Below are positions 1 through 8,044 of a stretch of DNA of 64,000 nucleotides, in pieces. Position 1 is the first letter of the stretch. Each line of letters starts with the position of its first letter. The stretch is from Brevibacillus humidisoli. GTDB taxonomy: Bacteria; Bacillota; Bacilli; Brevibacillales; Brevibacillaceae. The notes below the pieces were generated by a model, which did no database searches, was not told the DNA's origin, and saw only the letters and a program-made list of their open reading frames with translations. The position numbers and the translations under genes are program-made. The stretch is taken from NCBI RefSeq assembly GCF_020923435.1, contig NZ_CP087263.1, positions 4,111,970 through 4,175,969 of the forward strand. Reading direction: 5' to 3'.

Positions 1-380
1 GCTTGTTTCAGATAATCGGCATCGATATCTTGCGGAGTCATCGAGCTGGTCGGCGATTGCTGCCGGTAGTAATAGGAGTTGGTTCGGCCATCTTCGAATA
101 TCTCTTTGAAATAAACAGAGGTAGGACATCCATCCACGAACTGCACCTGTGAAGTGTCGATCCCTTCTCCCCGCACAAAGTTTAGGGCGAACCGACCAAA
201 CTCATCATTCCCCAAGCGGCTGATCCAGCCCGCTTTCAGACCTAATCGGGCACAGCCGATGATCACATTTAGCTCTGCTCCACCCACCTTCTTTTCAAAG
301 GAATGGACAAAGCGCAGGGGTCCCGTAGTAGACGGGTTCATCGCGATCAACGCATCCCCTATGGTTATCACGTCCAACAA
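1..380 (-). CDS. kdgK: 2-keto-3-deoxygluconate kinase (PfkB family), 3' part beyond window
   Basis: Minus-strand reading from 380 gives an N-terminus beginning MLDVITIGDALIAMNP, followed by GGAELNVIIGCARLG and WISRLGNDEFGR. This is the ribokinase/PfkB N-terminal lid and sugar-binding region, and its best fit is KDG kinase, which phosphorylates 2-keto-3-deoxygluconate to KDPG in pectin and hexuronate catabolism. About 126 codons are present and the gene leaves the window at base 1. The start is TTG at 380: AAGGAG lies 8 nt upstream, and the only nearby ATG (400) is in another frame that soon stops. It lies 48 nt after the LacI-type gene on the same strand, as in the Bacillus subtilis kdgRKAT operon, which supports the substrate assignment. 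Confidence 0.85.
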   Translation of the reverse strand, partial: MLDVITIGDALIAMNPSTTGPLRFVHSFEKKVGGAELNVIIGCARLGLKAGWISRLGNDEFGRFALNFVRGEGIDTSQVQFVDGCPTSVYFKEIFEDGRTNSYYYRQQSPTSSMTPQDIDADYLKQ

Positions 381-428
381 TCGTATCTCTCCTTATCCAT
401 CAACAAGTCTTTGATCCATTTCCAAACG

Positions 429-1430
429 TCAGGTTGAACTTCGAATGATAAGTTCGGGTGTAAATCGATAGACCCGCCCCTCGTCCTGCCTGCCCTCTTT
501 GACTTGCCTCAAGAGAAGTTCACCCGCCCTCTTGCCAATCTCAAATGCCGGCTGACGGACGGTTGTCAGCGGTGGGTCGTAAATTTCCGAAAAGGATACA
601 TCGTCAATGCCGACCAGTGCCAGTTGATCTGGTATGGCCAGGTTAGCCGCTTTGGCAAACTTCAGAATCTCCATCATCGTCAAATCATTCCCTGCAATCA
701 GCGCCTCTGGAGGATCAGACTGCGCAAACATACGCTGCAGCGTTTGCTTCATGTCGGAGATTTCCACACCTGCGTAATCACTTTCCCGTACAGGGAGGCT
801 GTGTTTGTTCAGACTCTTTTTAAATCCGTTAATCCTCTCCATCCGCGGGGTGATGTTGCGATGCAGGGATGTGGTAATCATGCCGATTCGTCGATACCCT
901 TTACTGATGAGGTGATCGACAGCCAGCTCAGATGCCCTCTCGTTATCCAGCAAAACTGTATCCACTCTGACATCCTTCACGATCCTGTCCACGAAAACAA
1001 GCGGATACTTCTCTTCCACCATCGATTCGTAGAGCTCCATGTTTCCCCCGGTCGGGAACACAATCAGTCCGTCCACCTGCTTGGCCCGCAGCATGTCGAT
1101 ATAGTTCTTCTCCGCTTCCGGGTTGTCATCGGCATTGCAGACAATCACGTGAAAGCCGGATTCTCTGCAGAAGTCTTCTATCGAGCGAATCACCTGAGTC
1201 GAAAACGTATGCAAAATATTGGCGACAATCACACCAATCGTCGAGGTCTGTTTTTGCTTCAAGCTTTTTGCGACATAGTTGGGCCGATACTGTAGCGTTT
1301 CGATAGCGTTTTCAATGCGCAGCTTCGTTTCCTCACTCATGTACTCGAAGCGATTGTTGATATACTGGGATACTGTGCTTTTCGAGACATTTGCCATGGC
1401 GGCCACTTCGGCCATTGTTACTCGTTTCAT
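429..1430 (-). CDS. kdgR: LacI-family repressor, KdgR-like
   Basis: 333 residues, the usual LacI length. Residues 3-58 form the LacI helix-turn-helix (MAEVAAMANVSKSTVSQYIN) and hinge helix. Residues 60-330 form the periplasmic-binding-protein-like effector domain (IGVIVANILHTFSTQVIRSI, GLIVFPTGG, LALVGIDDVSF). It is followed at 48 nt by a KDG kinase, the B. subtilis kdgR-kdgK order, so KDG is the likely inducer. GAGGAG lies 6 nt before the ATG. Two CpG-centred palindromes sit between the -10 element and the ribosome binding site, which implies autoregulation. The family is certain. The KdgR assignment rests on context. Confidence 0.85.
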   Translation of the reverse strand: MKRVTMAEVAAMANVSKSTVSQYINNRFEYMSEETKLRIENAIETLQYRPNYVAKSLKQKQTSTIGVIVANILHTFSTQVIRSIEDFCRESGFHVIVCNADDNPEAEKNYIDMLRAKQVDGLIVFPTGGNMELYESMVEEKYPLVFVDRIVKDVRVDTVLLDNERASELAVDHLISKGYRRIGMITTSLHRNITPRMERINGFKKSLNKHSLPVRESDYAGVEISDMKQTLQRMFAQSDPPEALIAGNDLTMMEILKFAKAANLAIPDQLALVGIDDVSFSEIYDPPLTTVRQPAFEIGKRAGELLLRQVKEGRQDEGRVYRFTPELIIRSST

Positions 1431-1444
1431 AACAGCTCCTCATC

Positions 1445-1471
1445 ACTAAATCGATTTAGTAAACCGGTTTA
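1445..1471 (-). promoter_or_regulatory. Paired LacI-type operators upstream of kdgR
   Basis: ACTAAATCGATTTAGT (1445-1460) is a perfect 16-bp palindrome. It shares one base with TAAACCGGTTTA (1460-1471), a perfect 12-bp palindrome. Both have the central CG typical of LacI-family operators. They lie just downstream of the predicted -10 and 14 nt upstream of the kdgR start codon, so binding would block transcription of kdgR-kdgK. Confidence 0.7.
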
Positions 1472-1476
1472 GGGAG

Positions 1477-1505
1477 ATTATAAAATAAAGCGCATACAAA
1501 AACAA
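1477..1505 (-). promoter_or_regulatory. SigA-like promoter of kdgR-kdgK
   Basis: On the minus strand TTGTTT (1505-1500), a 17-nt spacer and TATAAT (1482-1477). The start point would fall inside the TAAACCGGTTTA operator. Confidence 0.7.
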
Positions 1506-1571
1506 GAGAAAAGATGAACCGAACTGCACCTGCATCAACCGGCATGGGCTAGGGGGCAGTCGCTTTCTCGC

Positions 1572-1615
1572 AAAAAAACACCCTTGCGATAAGAAAGCTC
1601 TTACCGCAAGGGTGT
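1572..1615 (-). terminator. Rho-independent terminator after the signal-peptide gene
   Basis: Arms ACACCCTTGCG (1578-1588) and CGCAAGGGTGT (1605-1615) are perfectly complementary. On the minus strand seven T follow (complement of 1572-1578). It ends the regulator-peptide transcript and separates it from kdgR. Confidence 0.85.
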
Positions 1616-1644
1616 TCCCATGTTCGGCCAACTTGTTGTACGGC

Positions 1645-1770
1645 TTACCAGTCTGGCTCGACGAGTACAACCGCGTTATTTGCTTGTCCATTTTGATTCG
1701 GCACTGTTGTAGGCATCGCAGTTATACTGAAAAGCAAAGCAAAAGCCAATACAGATAACCATTTTTTCAT
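1645..1770 (-). CDS. Small exported peptide, candidate Phr/NprX-type signalling peptide
   Basis: 41 codons. The N-terminus MKKWLSVLAFALLFSITAMP is a classic short Sec signal: two Lys, a hydrophobic core and an Ala-Met-Pro boundary. It is followed by TTVPNQNGQANNAVV and a C-terminus LVEPDW. AAAGGAGGT lies 7-8 nt before the ATG. The gene begins 21 nt after the stop of an HTH-TPR regulator on the same strand, and a terminator follows. This is the arrangement of RNPP regulator-pheromone pairs, in which the exported pro-peptide is cleaved and its C-terminal fragment re-imported to bind the TPR domain. Seen: signal peptide, spacing, RBS. Inferred: signalling role and mature peptide near the C-terminus. 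Confidence 0.75.
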   Translation of the reverse strand: MKKWLSVLAFALLFSITAMPTTVPNQNGQANNAVVLVEPDW

Positions 1771-1791
1771 GCGATAAACCTCCTTTGCCCT

Positions 1792-3045
1792 TTAATTGTC
1801 ATCATAGCATATATTTACTATTAATTCCATATGTTCGAAGGATAAATTTTTTTCGTATATCCGATGGTGCTTCAGGAAAAGGCCGACACACTCGATCACC
1901 TTTTCCGAAGCTCCCAGTTTTCGATAGAACGAAATGCTTTGCAGCAGGCTGTTGAACCCTTCATCGGTGAGTCCTATGGAAAGCTGGCACATCCCCTTTT
2001 GCTGAAAGTACCTGGCAGCCACGTTGATCCGATACGGATGGCCATCAACATCTGCAGGCAAGAACTGATCCTCTGCTTGGATCAATTCTTTTATCGCATC
2101 GTTTCTGCCACTCACCATGTAAATTTCCAACAGATCGCTTGCGATCGAGATACGACCGTCCCGCTCCGCCTCATACAGGCACTCTTTGTAGAGATGAACA
2201 GCCTCGTCATACTGCCCTTTCATTGTGTAAAGAGCAGCCTGAAAGTGTTTTTTGCGGAAGTCTGCATATTCGCAATCTTCGTACTGTTTTAAACAGTACT
2301 CAGCAAAAGTGAGATCACCCAGAGCGATGTACGAGTTAAACAACGCAATCAAGGCAGATGCTTTCTGCTTGCTGTCCGTTCGATCTTGGCGAATCCCCTT
2401 GCCACATAATTCGATGCATTCACGATGATAGCCTAAAATATTAGCGTGAATGCCCAACCGATAGTAAAAGGAAATCCGCTCGGTCGGCTGAAGGTAATCA
2501 ATGTAGTGCAGCAGTTCCCTGGCTCCCCGGTACGTTTCCTCGAAACGTGAAAAATCATCGCGTTCAAGCAAGTACCTCTCATACAGACATTTCCCCAGAT
2601 AGTAAGGCACCCCACGCTTTCGGGTGTAGTCAATCATAACGTTGTACAACGTCAGTCTGATAGGATGATCTGCAACATCTCTTGTTACTTGGAAAAGAAG
2701 ATCCAATGCGAGAAAGGTATCCATTTTCGGCGTTTCCAGCAGCCGTTGAGCCACCTTTTCCACAAGCACCTTGTTTTTAAGGGCGATCGCTTCCTGCAGA
2801 AGGACTTGAATCGACTTTGCATGTTCTGTGACATCGAGGTAGGAGCTGATGACCAACGTGTCGGGAATATTCAGCGTACTGGCGATCTTTTTACAGGTCT
2901 CAAACGATGGACGTTTTGTTTCACCTGTTTCGATTTTTGAGAGCACGCTTTTGGGAATACCAGCCCGCTTGGCAAGTTCGCTTGCTGTAATGTTCACCTG
3001 TCGTCGGTATGTCCGAATCAATTCTCCAAAGTCTCCAATCGCCAT
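1792..3045 (-). CDS. XRE-type HTH regulator with C-terminal TPR domain (RNPP-like)
   Basis: 417 residues. Residues 6-62 are a Cro/C1-type HTH (IRTYRRQVNITASELAKRAG, then SVLSKIETGETKRPS). The remaining ~350 residues are helical, TPR-like repeats with alternating aromatic and small residues, for example GMCQLSIGLTDEGFNSLLQS and ALYTMKGQYDEAVHLYKECL. This domain order and length match the RNPP family (PlcR, NprR, Rap-like proteins), which bind re-imported oligopeptides. A small exported peptide follows 21 nt downstream, and the two share a terminator. The start ATG has only a G-run as a possible RBS. The family is well supported. The targets are unknown. Confidence 0.85.
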   Translation of the reverse strand: MAIGDFGELIRTYRRQVNITASELAKRAGIPKSVLSKIETGETKRPSFETCKKIASTLNIPDTLVISSYLDVTEHAKSIQVLLQEAIALKNKVLVEKVAQRLLETPKMDTFLALDLLFQVTRDVADHPIRLTLYNVMIDYTRKRGVPYYLGKCLYERYLLERDDFSRFEETYRGARELLHYIDYLQPTERISFYYRLGIHANILGYHRECIELCGKGIRQDRTDSKQKASALIALFNSYIALGDLTFAEYCLKQYEDCEYADFRKKHFQAALYTMKGQYDEAVHLYKECLYEAERDGRISIASDLLEIYMVSGRNDAIKELIQAEDQFLPADVDGHPYRINVAARYFQQKGMCQLSIGLTDEGFNSLLQSISFYRKLGASEKVIECVGLFLKHHRIYEKNLSFEHMELIVNICYDDN

Positions 3046-3124
3046 AGCAGAAGCCCCCCAACGAAAAGAGTTTGTCCCATTTTATTTTTCTACTTAAATC
3101 ATAGCATACACTTCGTAAACTGGG

Positions 3125-3142
3125 AATACCTTCCTTGGTATT
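3125..3142. promoter_or_regulatory. Inverted repeat between the RNPP regulator and yugO
   Basis: AATACC-TTCCTT-GGTATT, 6-bp perfect arms with a 6-nt spacer. It lies 80 nt upstream of the RNPP regulator start and may be its operator. The rest of the 3046-3404 interval holds the yugO promoter and nothing else I could identify. Confidence 0.3.
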
Positions 3143-3315
3143 ATAATCATATTAATGTAATTATTTGGGTTTATTAAAACTTCATCAAGTTGCGGCAGCC
3201 TACTCTACGGGAACCTTGCAGAGCACATATCTTCGGTCCACATTCTGCATGATGCAACGCGAACAGCAACATTTTTTTCGAAGGAATATCACTGCTAATA
3301 AGGTTTTAAACCGTT

Positions 3316-3346
3316 TTGGGCCTCGTATCTGCCATAATGGTATAAT
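3316..3346 (+). promoter_or_regulatory. Extended -10 promoter candidate for yugO
   Basis: TGGTATAAT gives TATAAT at 3341-3346 with an extended -10 TG. The -35 is poor (TTGGGC, 19-nt spacer). It lies 58 nt before the start codon. Confidence 0.4.
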
Positions 3347-3404
3347 CATGCATAAGGTTTACAGCGAGTCAAATCGGCTCCGATCAATGCGACGGAGGTG
3401 CAGT

Positions 3405-4432
3405 ATGTTCTTTTTTCAACGATTGTTCCTGCGATTGGTTCACATGAGCAACAGGAACATCTTTCTGAGCGCCAGCCTGCTGATCCTGTTCAGCTCCTAC
3501 CTGATCTACTGGATCGAACCGGAAACATACGAACATTCCTTTAACGGCTTCTGGTGGGTAATGACAACGGTCACAACAGTTGGTTACGGGGACTTCTATC
3601 CCCACACTATCGCCGGCAAATGCCTGGGGATCTTTCTGTACATCTTTGGCATCGGTTTGATTTCGATTGTGATCAGCAAAGCGGTTGACTTTATTTTCGC
3701 CTACAATCGCAAGAAGGAGGAAGGAAAGTTGCGTTACAGAGGGGAAAACCATTTTGTTATCATCGACTGGAGCAGAAACGCCGATCTGGCCATTCAAGAG
3801 ATTCTCAGCAGCGACCCTGCTGTCGAAGTGGTGCTGATCGACCAATTGGAGAAAACGCCGATCTCCCACGAACGGGTTCATTACATTCAGGGGAACCCCG
3901 TCCATAAAGAGACGCTGGATCAGGCCAACCTAGCGAAAGCAAAAGCCGTCTTCATCTTTGCCAATGACGTCACCGAACATCAAAACGTGATCCGGGACAC
4001 CTCGTTTATCGACGGGAAGACGCTGCTGATCGCAACGACAATCGAACGTCATTTCACCATATCTACACCATTGTCGAGGTGAAAGAACGGGACAACATTC
4101 AGAACTTTATCCATGTCAATGTAGATGAATTCATCCTCGGATCAGAAACGGTATCGCAGCTGGCTGTTCGTTCTGCCTTCAGCCCTGGCGCTTCCAAGGT
4201 CGTATCACAACTGCTGTCGACACAGGACGGAGACGACTTGTATCAGATCAAGAAAAGGCCTCATTGGAACACCTACCGCGACGCTTTTACCGAACTTCTC
4301 TCGGAGGGGGCGACGCTTGTATCGGAAGGACAGCAGCTCAACATCAACCGCAGATTGGATGACACCATACCTCCAGATGCCCGCCTGTTTGTCATCTGTG
4401 ATAAGGAAACGTACAAGCGCTTGTCTCAATAG
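3405..4432 (+). pseudogene. yugO: YugO-like potassium channel with RCK domain, frameshifted
   Basis: The start ATG at 3405 has GGAGGTG 4 nt upstream. It encodes a hydrophobic helix, then the pore loop TVTTVGYGDFYP with the K+ selectivity filter GYGD, a second helix, and a TrkA-N/RCK domain (FVIIDWSRNADLAIQEIL). The frame stops at 4080 shortly after LLIATTIERH. From CAT at 4058 the next frame continues the same domain as HIYTIVEVKERDNIQNFIHV down to 4432. A one-base difference between 4051 and 4058 therefore splits a protein of about 342 residues, close to the usual YugO size. It could be a genuine inactivating mutation or a sequence error. The N-terminal part alone keeps the pore but has an incomplete RCK domain. 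Confidence 0.85.
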
Positions 4433-4492
4433 TAAAATACCAGACAAAATAGGTAAATAAAGGAAAAAATCACAGTTTGAACAACGAATTGC

Positions 4493-4523
4493 AAAAGGGA
4501 TGCCTCCTCGGGGCATCCCTTTT
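4493..4523 (+). terminator. Terminator after yugO
   Basis: AAAAGGGATGCC (4493-4504) pairs with GGCATCCCTTTT (4512-4523), loop TCCTCGG, then T residues. It may also serve the opposite strand. Confidence 0.8.
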
Positions 4524-4527
4524 TGCG

Positions 4528-4687
4528 TGTAGACAAAACTTCGGTACAGGCGGAGAGTAGCTCTTTTCCGGAAGGAGCGACTCTTGCCAACCAGCTCAGC
4601 TGCGCCAGTCCCACTTCCTCGCTGGTTGGCAACGGAGCGATTGGAGGAAAAGAGCTACTCTCCCCCACGCCCTTCCTCTTGTCTGCT
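4528..4687. repeat. MITE-like dispersed element, copy 1
   Basis: A 160-bp non-coding element. It begins TGTAGACAA (4528) and ends TTGTCTGCT (4679-4687, reverse complement AGCAGACAA). Long internal arms GAGAGTAGCTCTTTTCC and GGAAAAGAGCTACTCTC, and CTTGCCAACCAGC / GCTGGTTGGCAA, make a near-complete hairpin. The first 50 bases recur at 53010. The G[CT]AGACAA termini resemble those of the IS1182-type element at 35104-36649, so it may be mobilised by that transposase family. It lies immediately beside a terminator hairpin. Confidence 0.7.
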
Positions 4688-4714
4688 ATCCTAACCCTGC
4701 CTGGAAGCCGGCGG

Positions 4715-6217
4715 CTAGGAATCTCTTTTCTTCGGCCCAAGCGTCAGGTACTTAGACAGTACCGGATAAAACAGCGAGACAACAGCCAGCAGCAGAATGA
4801 TCGCCGAAATCGGCTGCGTCACAAACGAACTGTAGTCCCCGTCGGTAATCAGCAGTTGACGACGGAATGTCTCCTCCATCATTTTCCCCAATACCAGACC
4901 CAGGATGAGCGAGGCAGGAGAAAACTCGTATTTCTTCATGAAGTAACCGACCACACCAAACAGCAGCATGATCCAAACCTCAAACATGTTGTTGGAGACC
5001 GCGTACGATCCGATGATCGACAAGCCAATTATAAATGTACCTAAAATAGAATAGGGCAAGTTCAGCAGCAAACCAAACCCTCGCACGCCAGCACGTCCGC
5101 CAACAAAGGTGATCAAGCCGGCAAACAGCATGGCGAAGAAAATGCAGTACAACAACAGCGGCTGCTCCGACATCAGCTGCGGGCCAGGCTGAAGTCCCTG
5201 AAGGGTGAGCGCGGCCAAAATAACGGCAGTCGTCGGGCTGCCCGGAATCCCCAAGACGAGCGTAGGAATCATCGCCCCGCCAGCGGCTGCGTTGTTTGCT
5301 GCCTCTGGTGCGATTACGCCTTCCTCAACACCTTGGCCAAACTTGTCCTTATTCTTGCTGGAACGCATCGCTTCTCCGTAACTGACAATCGAAGCGATGG
5401 AGCCACCGGTACCCGGCAAAATCCCGATTAAGGTACCAATAACAGCCGACTTCAAGGCCACCCATTTGTGGACCATCAAGTCTTTCAGTTTATACCCGGC
5501 CAGTTTAATCTTCTCACTGGTCGTGAAGTTTTGTGCTTCCGATCTTTCTACTACCTGGTTTAACACTTCTCCTAGCGCAAACGCACCAATCATGATTGGA
5601 ATGAATTCGATCCCATTCATCAATTCAATGTGTCCGAAGGTAAACCGCTCAGAACCGGCGATCGGGTCAATCCCAATCATCGCGATGGTGATCCCGATCA
5701 ATCCAGATATGATCGCCTTGACCACATTTTTCGTTCCCACCGCAGAAATGACCGTAATCCCCAAGAACGTAAGCGCGAAATACTCAGCACTTTGGATCTT
5801 GAGTGCTACTTCAGACAATGGTGGAGACAAGAACAGCATCACGAGGACAGCGAAGATTCCGCCAAACGCCGAGGCACTGATGGCCAATCCCAACGCTCGT
5901 CCTGCTTTCCCCTGCTTGGCCATCGGGTATCCATCAAACGTTGTCGCAACCGATTCTGGAGTACCAGGCGTATTAAACAAGATGGCCGTAATCGATCCAC
6001 CGTACGCCGATCCCGCATAGATCGAGACAAGCAAGATGATAGACGGTATGATGCCCATATAGTAGGTAAACGGCAGCATGAGCACAATCGCCATGGAAGA
6101 ACTGATCCCCGGCAGTGACCCGAAGACAACTCCCATCAGCATACCGATGAAGACGAGCAGCAGGTTGAACGGGGACAAGGTGGTCAGCAGGCCATCAAAT
6201 AACAGATTGAAGTCCAT
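4715..6217 (-). CDS. tctA: Tripartite tricarboxylate transporter, large membrane subunit TctA
   Basis: About 500 residues and ten or more hydrophobic segments. It carries the TctA hallmarks GVVFGSLPGISSSMAIVLML, GSITAILFNTPGTPESVATT and GILPGTGGSIASIVSYG. TctA is the 12-TM subunit of solute-binding-dependent secondary transporters for citrate-like tricarboxylates. I place the start at ATG 6217 because GGGGAGG precedes it by 6 nt and abuts the earlier ATG at 6223. It is the last gene of tctC-tctB-tctA, all on the minus strand. Confidence 0.93.
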   Translation of the reverse strand: MDFNLLFDGLLTTLSPFNLLLVFIGMLMGVVFGSLPGISSSMAIVLMLPFTYYMGIIPSIILLVSIYAGSAYGGSITAILFNTPGTPESVATTFDGYPMAKQGKAGRALGLAISASAFGGIFAVLVMLFLSPPLSEVALKIQSAEYFALTFLGITVISAVGTKNVVKAIISGLIGITIAMIGIDPIAGSERFTFGHIELMNGIEFIPIMIGAFALGEVLNQVVERSEAQNFTTSEKIKLAGYKLKDLMVHKWVALKSAVIGTLIGILPGTGGSIASIVSYGEAMRSSKNKDKFGQGVEEGVIAPEAANNAAAGGAMIPTLVLGIPGSPTTAVILAALTLQGLQPGPQLMSEQPLLLYCIFFAMLFAGLITFVGGRAGVRGFGLLLNLPYSILGTFIIGLSIIGSYAVSNNMFEVWIMLLFGVVGYFMKKYEFSPASLILGLVLGKMMEETFRRQLLITDGDYSSFVTQPISAIILLLAVVSLFYPVLSKYLTLGPKKRDS

Positions 6218-6233
6218 GATCATCCTCCCCTTC

Positions 6234-6716
6234 TCAGTAGATGTAGTAGCTGAGCTGTTTCAAAATCTCGATTCCTCTGGGCAGCGGCACGCTTAGCAGA
6301 TTCCCGAACAAAAGCGAAAAGCCAAACGAACCGACAATCGACAGAATCACCACCTTGCCTGGTTTCTTCTCGCCCAACAGAAACAGAAGAGCAAACAGCA
6401 GGAGGATGGTGGCCAAAATAAAGCCTAACGTATCTACGATCAACACATAGATGGAGATGGTAAGCAAGAGACCGATAAACTCTTTGCTCAATTCGTGAGG
6501 TTTACCGCCTCCCGACACCTCAGCCTTTGCTTTACGCTTGCGGATCGTCTGAAACAGGGAAACCAGCGTAAGTACAATCGCGATGATCAGGATGGCCTGA
6601 GGAAAGCCGGCTGGTCCGATCGGATCGGACACCCTTGTGGTGTCAATAACGAGCGACTCTTTAAAAAAGGCGCCCAGACAGATGAGCAGCAGCACGTGGA
6701 ACAAAATTTCACCCAT
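6234..6716 (-). CDS. tctB: Tripartite tricarboxylate transporter, small membrane subunit TctB
   Basis: 160 residues with four hydrophobic segments (residues ~4-20, 42-60, 85-115, 125-145), the expected size and topology for TctB. GGAGGTG lies 5 nt before the ATG. It sits between tctC and tctA, 16 nt from the tctA start. TctB sequences diverge widely, so context carries much of the assignment. Confidence 0.88.
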   Translation of the reverse strand: MGEILFHVLLLICLGAFFKESLVIDTTRVSDPIGPAGFPQAILIIAIVLTLVSLFQTIRKRKAKAEVSGGGKPHELSKEFIGLLLTISIYVLIVDTLGFILATILLLFALLFLLGEKKPGKVVILSIVGSFGFSLLFGNLLSVPLPRGIEILKQLSYYIY

Positions 6717-6803
6717 GATGTCACCTCCAAAGCAGGCGACATCTCTGCCGCCTGCACCAGTTTGTTTCCGCTTCTCTCTTTGTTCCCAACGCTAGCGAGA
6801 CGC

Positions 6804-7817
6804 TTATTTTTTCAACCCGATCTGTTTAGCGATCTTGTCAAAGACCTGGTACTGCACATCCCATTCTGCCTTAAATGCTTCCGGTGTGAGGAACCCTTCT
6901 CGAATATCGACCAGGTTCTGCTCAGCGAACTTTTTGTACTCCTCGGAGTCGTATGCTGCTTTCATTTTCTCGATCAGGTACTTTTTCGCAGCTTCCGGCG
7001 TTCCCTTTTTCACGACAAATCCACGCCAGGAACCGATGGTCACGTCATACCCTTTTTCCACCGTAGTCGGTGTATCTTTCAACTCTTCGATTCGTGTGAT
7101 GCGTTCGTCATTCAGCACGACAATTGGTTTTACTTTGCCGTCTTTGATGTAGCTGACCGCAGATACCAGTTTGTCCAGATAGACGTCTACTTCTCCGCCA
7201 AGTACAGCTGCCTTTACCTCTGAACCAGACTTGTAGGGCACGAACTTGATTTTGATCCCTGTTGCATCAGCCAGGGTATTCAGTGTCAAGTCATCTAATC
7301 CCCCCGGACTAACCCCGGCAAAGGAGATTTCGCGTTCTTTCCCTTGTTTGATCAGATCGTCAAAATCTTTGATGCTGCTGTTAGCCGGTACGGACAGGAC
7401 GTAGATGTCACTTTGGATACGAACAAGCGGTTCAAAATCTTCCATTAGCTTGACGTCTTTTCCTTTGCCCAATACATCCGCGATGACATGGGACGGAGTG
7501 ATTTCCAGAATGGTGTAGCCATCATTTTTCTGGCCGTGCGCGTATACCATTCCGACCAGTCCGCCGCTGCCATCTTTGTTGACCGGTTGAACCGGTTGAG
7601 AAGTCTCTTTGCTCATGATTTCTGCAAACTTGCGGGCAAATGTATCACTTGCACTCCCCTCACCAAACGGAACAACCATCTCAATCGGTTGTTTCGGATA
7701 GTCGCTTTGTCCCTCTCCACCGGGAGCGGCAGCGGTATCACCAGTGCCACCGCCGCAGCCAACCAGTCCCAGAGAAAGTGTGAGCGTCAGACAGATGGAT
7801 AACAAGCTTTTTTTCAT
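6804..7817 (-). CDS. tctC: Tripartite tricarboxylate transporter substrate-binding lipoprotein TctC
   Basis: 337 residues. MKKSLLSICLTLTLSLGLVGC is a lipoprotein signal with lipobox LGLVGC, followed by a Gly/Ala-rich linker and a Bug/TctC binding protein (YPKQPIEMVVPFGEGSASDTF, ILEITPSHVIADVLG, ISFAGVSPGGLDDLT). It captures the carboxylate outside the membrane and delivers it to TctAB. The ATG has AAGGAGGG 7 nt upstream. It lies 227 nt after prpF, and that gap holds a cre-like site and a hairpin, so tctCBA may have its own promoter. Confidence 0.92.
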   Translation of the reverse strand: MKKSLLSICLTLTLSLGLVGCGGGTGDTAAAPGGEGQSDYPKQPIEMVVPFGEGSASDTFARKFAEIMSKETSQPVQPVNKDGSGGLVGMVYAHGQKNDGYTILEITPSHVIADVLGKGKDVKLMEDFEPLVRIQSDIYVLSVPANSSIKDFDDLIKQGKEREISFAGVSPGGLDDLTLNTLADATGIKIKFVPYKSGSEVKAAVLGGEVDVYLDKLVSAVSYIKDGKVKPIVVLNDERITRIEELKDTPTTVEKGYDVTIGSWRGFVVKKGTPEAAKKYLIEKMKAAYDSEEYKKFAEQNLVDIREGFLTPEAFKAEWDVQYQVFDKIAKQIGLKK

Positions 7818-7914
7818 TGAGAAAACCCTCCTTATGTTGTATCTGCATGCAGTGAAAGCGAGGCGGCTCAGTAGAATTACCCGATAAGCATAGAGTGCAA
7901 ACGATGAAAACGAC

Positions 7915-7928
7915 TGAAACCGCTTACG
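7915..7928. promoter_or_regulatory. Candidate catabolite-responsive element (cre)
   Basis: TGAAACCGCTTACG matches the CcpA consensus TGWAANCGNTNWCA at 13 of 14 positions. It lies in the prpF-tctC gap, about 100 nt upstream of the tctC start. CcpA control would fit an organic-acid uptake operon. Inferred from the motif only. Confidence 0.45.
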
Positions 7929-7958
7929 AATTCACGCTTACTTTCCCTCTCTCTACAT

Positions 7959-7991
7959 GGCAAGAGCGACGGTAAAAGCGGCCCTCTTGCC
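7959..7991 (-). other. Intercistronic hairpin between prpF and tctC
   Basis: GGCAAGAG (7959-7966) and CTCTTGCC (7984-7991) are perfect 8-bp arms around a 17-nt loop. No T-tract follows on either strand, so an mRNA-processing or stability stem is more likely than a terminator. Confidence 0.4.
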
Positions 7992-8044
7992 AGAGGTGCA
8001 CGCTACTGCCTTCGTCACGCCTTATTGCCTGTAAAAACGCACCT

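Noticed and set aside
1446-1691. 81-codon minus-strand ORF between kdgR and the signal-peptide gene
   Set aside because: It runs through the terminator hairpin and the kdgR operators, overlaps the 41-codon exported peptide gene in another frame, and has no RBS.
7959-7991. Terminator between prpF and tctC
   Set aside because: Perfect arms but a 17-nt loop and no T-tract on either strand.
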